From the NCBI GenBank assembly GCA_026414565.1, contig JAOAIT010000048.1, positions 1 to 64,000 of the forward strand: a stretch of DNA of 64,000 nt, given 5' to 3'. The position numbers and the translations under genes are program-made. Source of the DNA: Verrucomicrobiia bacterium. Lineage in GTDB: Bacteria > Verrucomicrobiota > Verrucomicrobiia > Limisphaerales > Fontisphaeraceae. Of the stretch, positions 38,767 through 46,743 are shown one piece after another; positions within the stretch are counted from its first letter, which is position 1; every line of letters starts with the position of its first letter. Below the pieces are notes generated by a model. That model did not search any database. It worked only from the letters and a program-made list of their open reading frames with translations, and was not told where the DNA came from.

Positions 38767-39780
38767 TCAGGGCAATTGCTGGAGGAGGCCGGAGGAGACC
38801 TGCAACATGCGCTCGATGGGGAGGCGGGCGCGCTGGAGGATGTCCGGGCTTAGTTCCACCCGCGGCTCGAGCTGGAGCATGCAATCGAGGAGTTTCTCCA
38901 GGGTGTTAAGTTTCATGTATTTGCAATTATTGCAGGCGCAACGCTCGGTGGGGGCGGCGACGAAGATTTTATCGGGACATTCCTTCTGCAGGCGATGGAT
39001 CATGCCCGGCTCGGTGGCCACGATGAGGCAACGGGCCGGGGATTGTTTGCAATAGGCCACCATTTTTTCGGTGGAGCAGACTTCGTCGGCGAGCATGCGG
39101 ACCGAGCGGGGGCATTCGGGATGGGCCACGATGGGGGCGTCGGGATATTGCTGGCGGATGCGGACGAGGGCGGCGTGGGTCCATTCGACATGCACATAGC
39201 AGTTGCCCTTCCAGAGGGTCATGGGGCGGCCGGTTTTTTCCATGACCCAAGCGCCGAGGTTTTCATCGGGGACGAAGAGGAGGTCGCGTTGGGGCGGACA
39301 GGCGCGGACGATTTGCTCGGCGTTGCCGCTGGTGCAGATGACATCGCTGAGGGCCTTCACGGCGGCGCTGCAGTTGATGTAGGAGACGGTGTAGAAATTG
39401 GGGTTGGTGGCCTGCAGGGCCTGCAATTTGTCCGCGGGGCAGCTTTCCTCCAGGGAGCAGCCGGCCTCGCGGTCGGGCAGAATGACGAGCTTGCCGGGGT
39501 TGAGGATTTTGGCGGTCTCGGCCATGAAATGGACGCCGCAGAAGACGATGACCTCGGCGCTGGTGCGGGCGGCCTGTTGGGACAAGCCGAGGGAGTCGCC
39601 GACAAAATCGGCGATGTCCTGGATTTCCGGCACCTGGTAATTATGGGCCAGGATGACGGCGTTGAGCCGGCGCTTGAGCGCGAGGATCTCGCGGGACAAG
39701 GCATCCAGGCGGGCCGGGGGCGGCGGGGCACAGGTTCGCACGCGCAGTTCCGGCGGCGTGATGGTGATCGCGTCACTCAT
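38767..39780 (-). CDS. nadA: Quinolinate synthase
   Basis: NadA condenses iminoaspartate with dihydroxyacetone phosphate to quinolinate in NAD synthesis and holds a [4Fe-4S] cluster. The protein has 337 residues from ATG 39780; the frame opens further upstream but that is not coding. Motifs include ILAHNYQVPEIQDIADFVGD, FCGVHFMAE, INCSAAVKALSD, HPECP and CACNNCKYMKLNTLEKL, supplying the cluster cysteines. It converges with waaF and is divergent from the cobalamin adenosyltransferase gene. nadB and nadC are not in the window. Confidence 0.95.
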   Translation of the reverse strand: MSDAITITPPELRVRTCAPPPPARLDALSREILALKRRLNAVILAHNYQVPEIQDIADFVGDSLGLSQQAARTSAEVIVFCGVHFMAETAKILNPGKLVILPDREAGCSLEESCPADKLQALQATNPNFYTVSYINCSAAVKALSDVICTSGNAEQIVRACPPQRDLLFVPDENLGAWVMEKTGRPMTLWKGNCYVHVEWTHAALVRIRQQYPDAPIVAHPECPRSVRMLADEVCSTEKMVAYCKQSPARCLIVATEPGMIHRLQKECPDKIFVAAPTERCACNNCKYMKLNTLEKLLDCMLQLEPRVELSPDILQRARLPIERMLQVSSGLLQQLP

Positions 39781-39888
39781 TACTGGAAGCCTATCCCTCC
39801 GGCCGGCGATCGTCAACCGGCCGGGCTGGGGGGTTGGGGCGCGATGAAAGCTTGGCAGGGGGCAAAAACGGGCGCATCTTTGCGGCGC

Positions 39889-40449
39889 ATGAGCGTGGTG
39901 ACCAAGACCGGCGACGGCGGGCAGACGGGGCTGATGTACAATCGGCGTGTGCCGAAAAACCATCCCCGGGTGGAGGCTTATGGGAGCGTGGATGAGTTGA
40001 ATGCGGCGCTGGGGCTGGCGCGGGCGAGCGCGACGGAGGAGTATGCGAGGGCGGTGCTGCTGGGGGTGCAGAAGGATTTGGTGACGCTGATGGGGGAGCT
40101 GGCCACGCTGCCGGAGGATTTGGAGCGTTACACGCGGGAGGGGTATCCGCGGGTGACGCCCGAATTGACGGCGCGGCTGGAGCAGTGGATCAAGGAGATC
40201 GAGGGGGAAAAAATTTCGTTCAAAGGGTGGGCGACGCCGGGGGCCACGGTGCATGCGGCGGCGCTGGATCTGGGGCGGACGGTGTGCCGCCGGGCGGAGC
40301 GGCGGGTGTGTGATTTGGTGGAGCAGGGGCAGCTTCAGAACACGGAAATCATCATTTTTCTCAACCGTCTGAGTGATTTGCTGTGGCTGCTGGCGCGGCG
40401 GGATGAGACGCGGAGCGGAGGGGGCCGTCCGCCGGTCGGGGGTGGATGA
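39889..40449 (+). CDS. Cob(I)alamin adenosyltransferase, PduO type
   Basis: The 186-residue protein matches PduO-type ATP:cob(I)alamin adenosyltransferases, which make adenosylcobalamin from ATP and cob(I)alamin. The ATP-binding N-terminus is VVTKTGDGGQTGL, followed by VEAYGSVDELNAALG and the C-terminal RRAERRVCDL and LNRLSDLLWLLAR. ATG 39889 fits the family start; an in-frame ATG at 39844 would add 15 residues. With the RACE-type activator at 48321 it points to cobalamin-dependent metabolism. Confidence 0.93.
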   Translation: MSVVTKTGDGGQTGLMYNRRVPKNHPRVEAYGSVDELNAALGLARASATEEYARAVLLGVQKDLVTLMGELATLPEDLERYTREGYPRVTPELTARLEQWIKEIEGEKISFKGWATPGATVHAAALDLGRTVCRRAERRVCDLVEQGQLQNTEIIIFLNRLSDLLWLLARRDETRSGGGRPPVGGG

Positions 40450-40455
40450 AAAGAA

Positions 40456-40485
40456 CAGCGGGCACTGTGTTTTCAGTGCCCGCTG
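40456..40485 (-). terminator. Strong hairpin terminator, minus strand
   Basis: A perfect 12-bp stem (40456-40467 with 40474-40485) has a 6-nt loop. On the minus strand it is followed by TTCTTTTC (complement of 40448-40455), while the plus-strand side has no T run. No minus-strand protein gene ends here, so it most likely ends the structured RNA just upstream of it on that strand. Confidence 0.75.
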
Positions 40486-40640
40486 CAACCCAAACAACCA
40501 AACGCCTCCTTTGGACTTGCGTCCAATGCAGGTGCTCCGGTTTGCCGGAGGGTGACTGTTGATGATATGGTGGGACTCACGCAACAGTCTCCACAGCTTT
40601 GGACGAAGCGAGGCGGGGGTTTGTTCAACAAAACTGCGAA
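40486..40640 (-). ncRNA. Candidate structured RNA of unknown class
   Basis: Between the adenosyltransferase and FNR-type reductase genes the sequence folds into a compact multi-branch structure. A closing helix joins 40504-40508 with 40610-40614. Inside are four hairpins: 40511-40516/40521-40526, 40535-40540/40545-40550, 40554-40561/40582-40589 (8 bp) and 40596-40599/40606-40609. Read on the minus strand one loop is GCAA, a GNRA tetraloop, and another is CAAA; on the plus strand they are TTGC and TTTG, so the minus strand is favoured. A strong terminator follows on the same strand. It does not match any RNA class I can recall, and the 5' end is unknown. Confidence 0.5.
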
Positions 40641-40770
40641 AATAAATGGGGGACAAGCCGGCCGGGGGGCCGGTGGATGGCCAAGTTGTTGGGGGATGGG
40701 AAGTTACAGCGGCTGCAAGCCCGTGGCACGTCGGCGAGACGGGCGCCGCAAGGGGAAGGGCGGCGGTGGT

Positions 40771-41490
40771 TCAGCCCCATTTTTCCACTTTCATCTGGCG
40801 CTTGTCGGCTTTGAGTTCATTGAGGACGAGCGATTTCAGAGCGTCCACCATTTCGTTGGAGCCGCAGGCATAGAAGATGGTATTGGGCAGGTCGGTGATT
40901 TGCTCCTGAATCCAGTCGAGGGTGATGCGCCCGCGGCGACCGCTCCAGGAGGGATCGCCCTCGGGCACGCGGGTGCAGGTGACCAGGAAACGGAAGTGAG
41001 GGTAAGCGGCGGCGAGGGCTTCAAAGTCCTTTTTGAAGATGATTTCGTCGGGCGTTTTGACGCTGTAGAGGACGGTGATGCGGGTGGTCAGGTGGCGGAG
41101 CCAGGCTTCGCGGACGAAACCGCGAAAGGGGGTGACGCCGGAGCCGCCGGCCATGCAGAGGAGGTGTTTATCGGGCTCGTACACCGGGAGGAAAACGCCG
41201 GTGGGCGGGAGGACCATGAGGCGGTTGCCGACCTCGGCCCAGTCCACGAGGCGGGTGCCCATTTTGCCCTCGCGCTTGACGGTGACCTCGTAAAAGCCGC
41301 GGTCGAGGGCGCAGGAGGAGAGGCTGTATGCCCGTTTGTAGTTGGGTGTATCGGGCCAGTGGAGGGTGATGAACTGGCCCGTTTTGAAGTCCACGTCGTA
41401 GCCCTCCGGCCATTTCAAGCGGACGGATTTGACTTCAGGGGTTTCCTGCGTCACGGCCTCGACCACCATTTCGACAGCTTCACGCGCCAT
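40771..41490 (-). CDS. FNR-family FAD/NAD(P)-binding oxidoreductase
   Basis: The 239-residue protein is a ferredoxin-NADP-reductase-type flavoprotein. It has the FAD motif RAYSLSS near residue 54, the NAD(P) motif MAGGSGVTPFRGF, and a C-terminal FYACGSNEMVDAL, the site for NAD(P). No iron-sulfur domain is fused, so it must pass electrons to or from a separate partner that is not in the window. It stands alone, with a structured-RNA candidate downstream on the same strand and glgB upstream. Confidence 0.85.
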   Translation of the reverse strand: MAREAVEMVVEAVTQETPEVKSVRLKWPEGYDVDFKTGQFITLHWPDTPNYKRAYSLSSCALDRGFYEVTVKREGKMGTRLVDWAEVGNRLMVLPPTGVFLPVYEPDKHLLCMAGGSGVTPFRGFVREAWLRHLTTRITVLYSVKTPDEIIFKKDFEALAAAYPHFRFLVTCTRVPEGDPSWSGRRGRITLDWIQEQITDLPNTIFYACGSNEMVDALKSLVLNELKADKRQMKVEKWG

Positions 41491-41528
41491 AGTTAAGCGG
41501 GTAATCTAGCGCAGGTTGTGGCCGCCGC

Positions 41529-41553
41529 AAAAAAACAGCCGGCGCGGCGGCTG
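41529..41553 (-). terminator. Rho-independent terminator of glgB
   Basis: A 6-bp stem (41536-41541 with 41548-41553) is followed on the minus strand by seven T (complement of 41529-41535). It begins 11 nt past the glgB stop. Confidence 0.85.
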
Positions 41554-41563
41554 GGGGTGGTGT

Positions 41564-43765
41564 CTAAACCGGGGGGCTTTTGAACACGACCACGGAGAGC
41601 GGGGGCAGCAGGATGGCGGCGGAAAAGGGCTGGTGATGCACGCAATAAGGCTCGGCCTGGACGCCGCCGAGGTTGCCCTGGTTGGAGCCGCCGTAGATGG
41701 CGGAGTCGCTGTTCAGGACCTCCTGCCAGAAGCCGGGGCGGGTCAAGCCGACGCGGGAATGGTCGCGGGGCACGGGGGTGAGATTGAGGATCACCAACAA
41801 CTGGGTGGCGCCGTCAGGGGTTTGGCGCATGAAGGAGAGGACGCTGTGCTCGGCGTCGTTGCAGTCCACCCAGAAGAAACCTTCGCGGTCGTAGTCGCCC
41901 TGCCAGAGGGCCGGTTCCTGGCGGTAGAGTTGATTGAGGTCCTGGACGAAGCGCTGGACGCCGCGGTGATAGGGGCCTTCGTCGAGGAGCCACCATTGGA
42001 GGCCGCTGTTTTCATTCCATTCGCCGCTCTGGCCGAATTCGCCGCCCATGAAGAGCAATTTTTTGCCGGGGAAGAGCCATTGATAGGCGAGCAAGGCGCG
42101 GAGGTTGGCGAAGCGCTGCCAGTCGTCGCCGGGCATGCGCCCGAGGAGGGAGCGTTTGCCATGGACCACTTCATCATGGGAGAGGGGCAGGATGAAGTTT
42201 TCGGAGTAGTGGTAAATCATGGCAAACGTGAGGTCGTTGTGGTGGTATTTGCGGTAGATGGGATCGCGTTTGAAGTAGTTGAGCGTGTCGTGCATCCAGC
42301 CCATGTTCCACTTGAAGGAGAAGCCGAGGCCGCCGAGGTAATCGGGGCGGGTGACCTGGGGCCAGGCGGTGGACTCCTCGGCGATGGTCACGACGCCGGG
42401 ATGCTCGGTGTGGACGAGGTGATTGAAGTGCCGCAAGAACTCGACGGCTTCGAGGTTTTCGTTGCCGCCGTAAGGATTGGGCACCCATTCGCCGGGTTTG
42501 CGGGAGTAGTCGAGGTAGAGCATGGAGGCGACGGCGTCCACGCGGAGGCCGTCAATGTGGAAGCGGTCACACCAGAAGAGGGCGTTGGCGGCGAGGAAAT
42601 TGCGGACCTCGTGGCGGCTGTAATTGAAGATGAGCGTGCCCCAGTCGGCATGGGCGCCCTTGCGGGGGTCTTCATGCTCGTAGAGGGCGGTGCCGTCAAA
42701 GCGGGCCAGGGCCCATTCGTCGCGCGGGAAATGGGCGGGCACCCAGTCCACCAGTACGCCGATGCCGGCCTCGTGGAGGGCGTTGACGAGGTACTGGAAA
42801 TCGTCGGGGGTGCCGTAGCGGCTGGTGGGGGCATAAAAACCGGTGACCTGATAGCCCCAGGAGGGATAGTAGGCATGCTCGCTGACGGGCAGAAACTCGA
42901 CGTGGGTGAAGCCCATCTGGCGCACGTAGTCAATGAGCGGGCCGGCGAGCTCGCGGTAGCCGAAGGATTCGGCGATGCTTTTTTTGCGCCAGGAGCCCAG
43001 GTGCACTTCATAGATGCTCATGGGCGACTTGAAGGGATTGGCTTCGCGGCGGTGTTTGAGCCAGGCGTCGTCGGACCAGGCAAAGCGGCGGTTGTTCCAG
43101 ACGATGGAGGCATTTTTGGGGGCGACTTCGAAGAAGAATCCGTAGGGATCGGCGCGGAGGCGGACGTTGCCGTGGACATCGCGGATTTCAAACTTGTAAT
43201 GGGCGCCTTCGCCGACGCCGGGGATGAAGATTTCCCAGACGCCGGAAAGGCCCATGAGGCGCATGGGATGAAAGCGGCCGTCCCAGCCGTTAAAATCGCC
43301 GACGACGCTGACGCGGGCGGCGTTGGGCGCCCAGACGGCGAAGGATGTGCCGGAGACGCCGTCGAAGGTCTTCAGTTGGGCGCCCAGCTTGTCGTAAATG
43401 CGGCGCTCGTTGCCTTGATTGAACAGGTACAGGTCTGCCTCGCCCAAGGAGGGGAGAAAGGAATAGGGATCGCGGGTGATGCGGGTGCGCCCCTGGCGAT
43501 CGGTGATGAGCAGATCGTAGGCGTACACCTGCCGGGTCTGGGTGGTCAAGCCCTCGAAGATGCCGGCGGGATGAATGAGTTTTAATTCGAATGAGGGTTT
43601 GGAGGGTTCGTGCACGGGCCGCAGCTCGACTTTGGCGGCATCCGGGATCATGGCGCGGGCCACCACCCCCAGGCCGTCCCCCAGGGGATGCATCCCCAAC
43701 AATTGATGCGGATTGGGATGCTGCAGTTGAACCAGACTTAACAGCTCGGCCTCGGTCAGAATCAT
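41564..43765 (-). CDS. glgB: 1,4-alpha-glucan branching enzyme
   Basis: GlgB cuts alpha-1,4 glucan chains and re-joins them in alpha-1,6 linkage during glycogen synthesis. The 733-residue protein has an N-terminal CBM48-type region (FAVWAPNAARVSVVGDFNGW), a GH13 barrel and an all-beta C-terminal domain. Catalytic Asp lies in DGLRVDAVASMLYLDY, Glu in TIAEESTAWP, and the stabilising Asp in LPLSHDEVVHGKRSL. ATG 43765 is preferred; an in-frame TTG lies 21 nt upstream. No other glycogen gene is in the window. Confidence 0.96.
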   Translation of the reverse strand: MILTEAELLSLVQLQHPNPHQLLGMHPLGDGLGVVARAMIPDAAKVELRPVHEPSKPSFELKLIHPAGIFEGLTTQTRQVYAYDLLITDRQGRTRITRDPYSFLPSLGEADLYLFNQGNERRIYDKLGAQLKTFDGVSGTSFAVWAPNAARVSVVGDFNGWDGRFHPMRLMGLSGVWEIFIPGVGEGAHYKFEIRDVHGNVRLRADPYGFFFEVAPKNASIVWNNRRFAWSDDAWLKHRREANPFKSPMSIYEVHLGSWRKKSIAESFGYRELAGPLIDYVRQMGFTHVEFLPVSEHAYYPSWGYQVTGFYAPTSRYGTPDDFQYLVNALHEAGIGVLVDWVPAHFPRDEWALARFDGTALYEHEDPRKGAHADWGTLIFNYSRHEVRNFLAANALFWCDRFHIDGLRVDAVASMLYLDYSRKPGEWVPNPYGGNENLEAVEFLRHFNHLVHTEHPGVVTIAEESTAWPQVTRPDYLGGLGFSFKWNMGWMHDTLNYFKRDPIYRKYHHNDLTFAMIYHYSENFILPLSHDEVVHGKRSLLGRMPGDDWQRFANLRALLAYQWLFPGKKLLFMGGEFGQSGEWNENSGLQWWLLDEGPYHRGVQRFVQDLNQLYRQEPALWQGDYDREGFFWVDCNDAEHSVLSFMRQTPDGATQLLVILNLTPVPRDHSRVGLTRPGFWQEVLNSDSAIYGGSNQGNLGGVQAEPYCVHHQPFSAAILLPPLSVVVFKSPPV

Positions 43766-43997
43766 AGCTTCGGCATTATGCCCCAACCGGCGGGCGGGAG
43801 CAGTAAAAAATTGCGTGGATTCCGGCGGAGCGGCGGGGGCAGGCAGGATTCGCGCCAGATACTTATCGGGCTGGAGAGGATTCCGGCAGGGGCTGGGGGG
43901 AGTGGGATGTGGGATAAAACAAATGACGGGAGGGGGCCTGGCGCAGAGCCGGGAGGGGCAGCCGAGGGAGGAGCAATGGCGTGGGGAAAATTGAGCA

Positions 43998-44026
43998 TTG
44001 ACACCGCTAGGGCTTGTGTATTTATT
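43998..44026 (+). promoter_or_regulatory. Candidate nrdR promoter
   Basis: A consensus -35 TTGACA (43998-44003) is followed after 17 bp by TTTATT (44021-44026), 46 bp before the nrdR ATG. The region between glgB and nrdR (43766-44071) is otherwise without a gene I can support, although it can be read as a short 30-residue frame. Confidence 0.4.
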
Positions 44027-44071
44027 TGGCTTGTGGCACTACCTGTGGGGTTGGTTATTGATGGTTAATTT

Positions 44072-44557
44072 ATGCGTTGCCCCAAGTGCGGTGGTCAAGA
44101 TGACAAGGTGATTGATTCGCGCAGTTCGCGCGAGGGGGCGACTATTCGCCGGCGGCGTGAATGTCTGAAATGCGGGCATCGTTTTACCACCTACGAGGAG
44201 ATAGAGCATACGCATTTGATGGTGGTCAAGCGGGATGGGCGGCGGGAGGTGTTGAGCCGGGACAAATTGATGGCCGGGATTCAGAAGGCGTTTGAGAAGC
44301 GGCCGATCAGCAACGAACAACTGCATGACATTGGCAGCCGGGTCCTGGACCAGATTGCGGCCGAGTTTGAATCGGAGGTGCCCTCGACGGCGATTGGGGA
44401 AAAAGTAATGAATGTGTTGCGCGAGGTGGATGAAGTGGCGTATGTTCGGTATGCCAGCGTGTACCGCCGTTTTCAGGAAGCCACGGACTTTGTGCAGGCG
44501 GTGAAGAAATTGGAGATAAAAAATGATACAGCTACACTCCGATTGCCTGGTGTTTGA
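44072..44557 (+). CDS. nrdR: Transcriptional repressor NrdR
   Basis: NrdR senses ATP and dATP and represses ribonucleotide reductase genes. The 161-residue protein has the zinc ribbon Cys3, Cys6, Cys31, Cys34 (MRCPKCGG, CLKCGHRFTTYE) and an ATP-cone from about 50 to 140 (VVKRDGRREVLSRDKLMAGI, EVAYVRYASVYRRF). The C-terminal 35 nt overlap the next gene. No ribonucleotide reductase gene is in the window. Confidence 0.96.
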   Translation: MRCPKCGGQDDKVIDSRSSREGATIRRRRECLKCGHRFTTYEEIEHTHLMVVKRDGRREVLSRDKLMAGIQKAFEKRPISNEQLHDIGSRVLDQIAAEFESEVPSTAIGEKVMNVLREVDEVAYVRYASVYRRFQEATDFVQAVKKLEIKNDTATLRLPGV

Positions 44558-45071
44558 AGACCACGGCGAAGGACAGCCTGCCCATGTGGAGAAGCTGGCG
44601 GCGGAAATATTGGGCGATGTTTTTGGACCCGGGACGCGGGAGCTGGTGCGGCAGGCCACGGCGGCGGTGTTGCATTATTTCAAACACGAGCAAGGACGGG
44701 AGACGATCACGCTGGGGGAATTCATCCAGGCGCTGGAGCAGGCGTTGAAGTCCTTTGGGCTGCAATGGACGGCCAAGGGACAACTGAAGATGCGGGCGGC
44801 GGAGATGGATTTATTTCGGCTGGCCACGGAGGTTTCGGGCGGCTGCGAGCTGGTGTTTTTCCCGTCACTGCAACAAGAGCTGCGCAAGGCGCTGGGGAAA
44901 TCGCCGCGATTGTTGCGGCTGCATGGGCTGCGCGCCTGTGTGAAGCATCTGCGCGGCACGCGGCGCTGGACGCCGGATTGCGAGCAACTGAGCGATCAGA
45001 TTGTGGATTTTCTGCGGCGGCGGCTGGCCGATGAGCCCGCGGTGAAGGTGTGGGCGATGGTGATTTCGTGA
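44523..45071 (+). CDS. Unknown protein overlapping nrdR
   Basis: I do not recognise this 182-residue protein. It begins inside nrdR at ATG 44523, with GGAG 7 nt upstream, so it is well placed for translation and overlaps nrdR by 35 nt. Pieces such as AATAAVLHYFKHEQGRETIT and SPRLLRLHGLRACVKHLRG suggest a helical, DNA- or nucleotide-related fold, but nothing definite. The overlap suggests it is coregulated with nrdR. Confidence 0.6.
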   Translation: MIQLHSDCLVFEDHGEGQPAHVEKLAAEILGDVFGPGTRELVRQATAAVLHYFKHEQGRETITLGEFIQALEQALKSFGLQWTAKGQLKMRAAEMDLFRLATEVSGGCELVFFPSLQQELRKALGKSPRLLRLHGLRACVKHLRGTRRWTPDCEQLSDQIVDFLRRRLADEPAVKVWAMVIS

Positions 45072-45100
45072 GCCGCGGGCTGCGGGCAATAAAGGGAGGG

Positions 45101-45970
45101 TCAAGGTGGCGGGGCGCCGGATTGCAGGCGTTGGCGCCATTCCTCAATGGCCTGCGGGTAGGGCGAGATCTGCTTGAGCCGCTGCAATAATTCCAGTGCC
45201 CGCTGCGTGCGGCCGGTTTCCTCCTCCATTTTGGCCAGGTTGGCGAGGATTTGATTGAGGAGGAAGACATTTGGTTCGGGCTTGGGGGCTTCGCGTTCGT
45301 CCCAGCGGCGGAGGGCGGCCTCCCAGAGGTTGCGGGCCTTGTTGGGGTCCTGGTTGATTTCCCGGTGGATTTGGCCCAGCTCGAAAAGGATTTGGGGATC
45401 GCCCGGCAGATGGCGCAAGCCTTCGCGCAAGAATTGCTCGGCCTGTTGGGCCTTGCCCATGCGGCGGAGCCAGTAGGCGGTGGCGGCATAGGTCACCGGA
45501 TTTTCGGGGTCGAGGGTGGCGGCCAGGCGCATCCAGGGGAGGATTTCGCGCTCTTCGCCGTGCCCCTCGTGGCGGTGCTTGCTGTTTTCGCCGAGATGGA
45601 TGTGCTCTGAGGGATAGAAATGGCGGCCGAAGCGGTCCAGCCAGTTGCGGGGGCGGCCAAGGAAATCGTGCTCGTCGCCCTCGTTCTGGCTGGGGGCGTG
45701 GCCGGCGTCCTCGACGAAGTGGGCGGTTTGATAGGCGTTTTGGTTGTCGAAGATGGAGGGATAATAGCCTCCGTGGAAGTAGGCGTCGGCTTTGATGAAG
45801 AAGTGATTGGCCAGGAGTTTGCGGGTTTCGCCCAGAAAGACGGCGGTCAGGGAGTCGCTCTGGCGCGGGGTGAGCGAGGCGGCCCAGCCGAGGCGTCCGA
45901 GGAGCGTGGCGAGGGTCAAGGCCCCGGCCGCCAGCAGCGCGAGGATGAACGGGGGTCGGATCATGCTCAT
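45101..45970 (-). CDS. Membrane-anchored TPR protein, ABC operon partner
   Basis: The 289-residue protein has an N-terminal membrane segment (about 10-28). A short His-rich stretch follows (HIHLGENSKHRHEGHGEE, about residue 130), then TPR-like repeats (NPVTYAATAYWLRRMGKAQQ, DPQILFELGQIHREIN). The start ATG overlaps the stop of the ABC permease gene as ATGA, so it is translationally coupled. It may gather or hold the substrate of the transporter; the His cluster could bind metal. It converges with the 44523-45071 gene 29 bp away. Confidence 0.65.
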   Translation of the reverse strand: MSMIRPPFILALLAAGALTLATLLGRLGWAASLTPRQSDSLTAVFLGETRKLLANHFFIKADAYFHGGYYPSIFDNQNAYQTAHFVEDAGHAPSQNEGDEHDFLGRPRNWLDRFGRHFYPSEHIHLGENSKHRHEGHGEEREILPWMRLAATLDPENPVTYAATAYWLRRMGKAQQAEQFLREGLRHLPGDPQILFELGQIHREINQDPNKARNLWEAALRRWDEREAPKPEPNVFLLNQILANLAKMEEETGRTQRALELLQRLKQISPYPQAIEEWRQRLQSGAPPP

Positions 45971-46743
45971 TGGGTGCGCTTGCGTTGGAACAGCCAGCAG
46001 CTCAGGGCGTAGAGCAAGGCCATGTAGAACAGGCCGTAAAGGGTGGCCAGGCCCACGGCCCACCAGGGCGGCGGGGGCCAATGGTGGATCAACAGCTCCC
46101 GCAGATCAAAAAACTCGAGGTGGGGGAGCGCGTAGTAAGCGGCGAGCAGAAGGGATTGGAGCGGCTCGGCGGTGGCCAGGGCCAGCTTGTCGAGATACCG
46201 TCCGACGCCCAGCAAACCGACGACGACGACGAGGCAGATGGTGGCGTTGGAGGAAGGCGCGGCGAAGACGAGCGAGCCGGCCAGGGCGAGGCCGATCACC
46301 ACGCCCAACATGATCCAGTGCAGCCAGGCCGCTTGAATGAGGAGGGGCAAGCCGAGGCCATGTTGTTTGGAGTAGGTGAGCAGCATCATGAAAAGATAAA
46401 AGACGATGAGGCAGAGGCCGCAGGCGATCCAGGCGCCGGCGAATTTGCCGGCGAGCACCTGGGCGCGAGAAACCGGTTTGGCGAGCAGGGAGAGGATGGT
46501 GCGCTGCTCGAATTCGGCGGGGATCTGGCGGGCGGTGGTGGTGACGGCGATGACCAGGCTGGAGAGCATGACGAGCAGATAGTTCAGCTCCACGACGTAG
46601 CGGGCGATCTGGCGGTCATCAAAGATGTTAACGGAACCGGCCAGGAGGGTGAGGACGGCGGCGAGGGTAAAGAGCACATAGAAATCCTTGCGCCGGATCA
46701 GTTCCAGAATCACTACGCGGGCCATGGCCCAGATGATTTTCAT
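45967..46743 (-). CDS. ABC-2 type transporter permease
   Basis: The 258-residue protein has about six membrane helices and the layout of ABC-2 / NosY-like permeases (MARVVILELIRRKDFYVLF at the start, then REFEQRTILSLLAKPVSRAQ-like cytoplasmic loop). It overlaps the ATPase gene by 4 nt upstream and the TPR gene by 4 nt downstream, forming a tight three-gene operon. The exported substrate is unknown. Confidence 0.85.
   Translation of the reverse strand: MKIIWAMARVVILELIRRKDFYVLFTLAAVLTLLAGSVNIFDDRQIARYVVELNYLLVMLSSLVIAVTTTARQIPAEFEQRTILSLLAKPVSRAQVLAGKFAGAWIACGLCLIVFYLFMMLLTYSKQHGLGLPLLIQAAWLHWIMLGVVIGLALAGSLVFAAPSSNATICLVVVVGLLGVGRYLDKLALATAEPLQSLLLAAYYALPHLEFFDLRELLIHHWPPPPWWAVGLATLYGLFYMALLYALSCWLFQRKRTQ

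Noticed and set aside
40486-40640. Known riboswitch or c-di-GMP aptamer
   Set aside because: The minus-strand loops and junction do not match the GEMM or cobalamin consensus as I remember them, and no gene follows downstream on that strand before the terminator.
44003-44021. NrdR box inside the nrdR promoter
   Set aside because: ACAC and GTGT ends are present but the spacing is 19 bp, not the 16-bp NrdR box, so autoregulation cannot be supported.
43979-44068. Short 30-codon plus-strand frame before nrdR
   Set aside because: It has a hydrophobic ending but no ribosome site and lies over the likely promoter, so it is more likely leader DNA.
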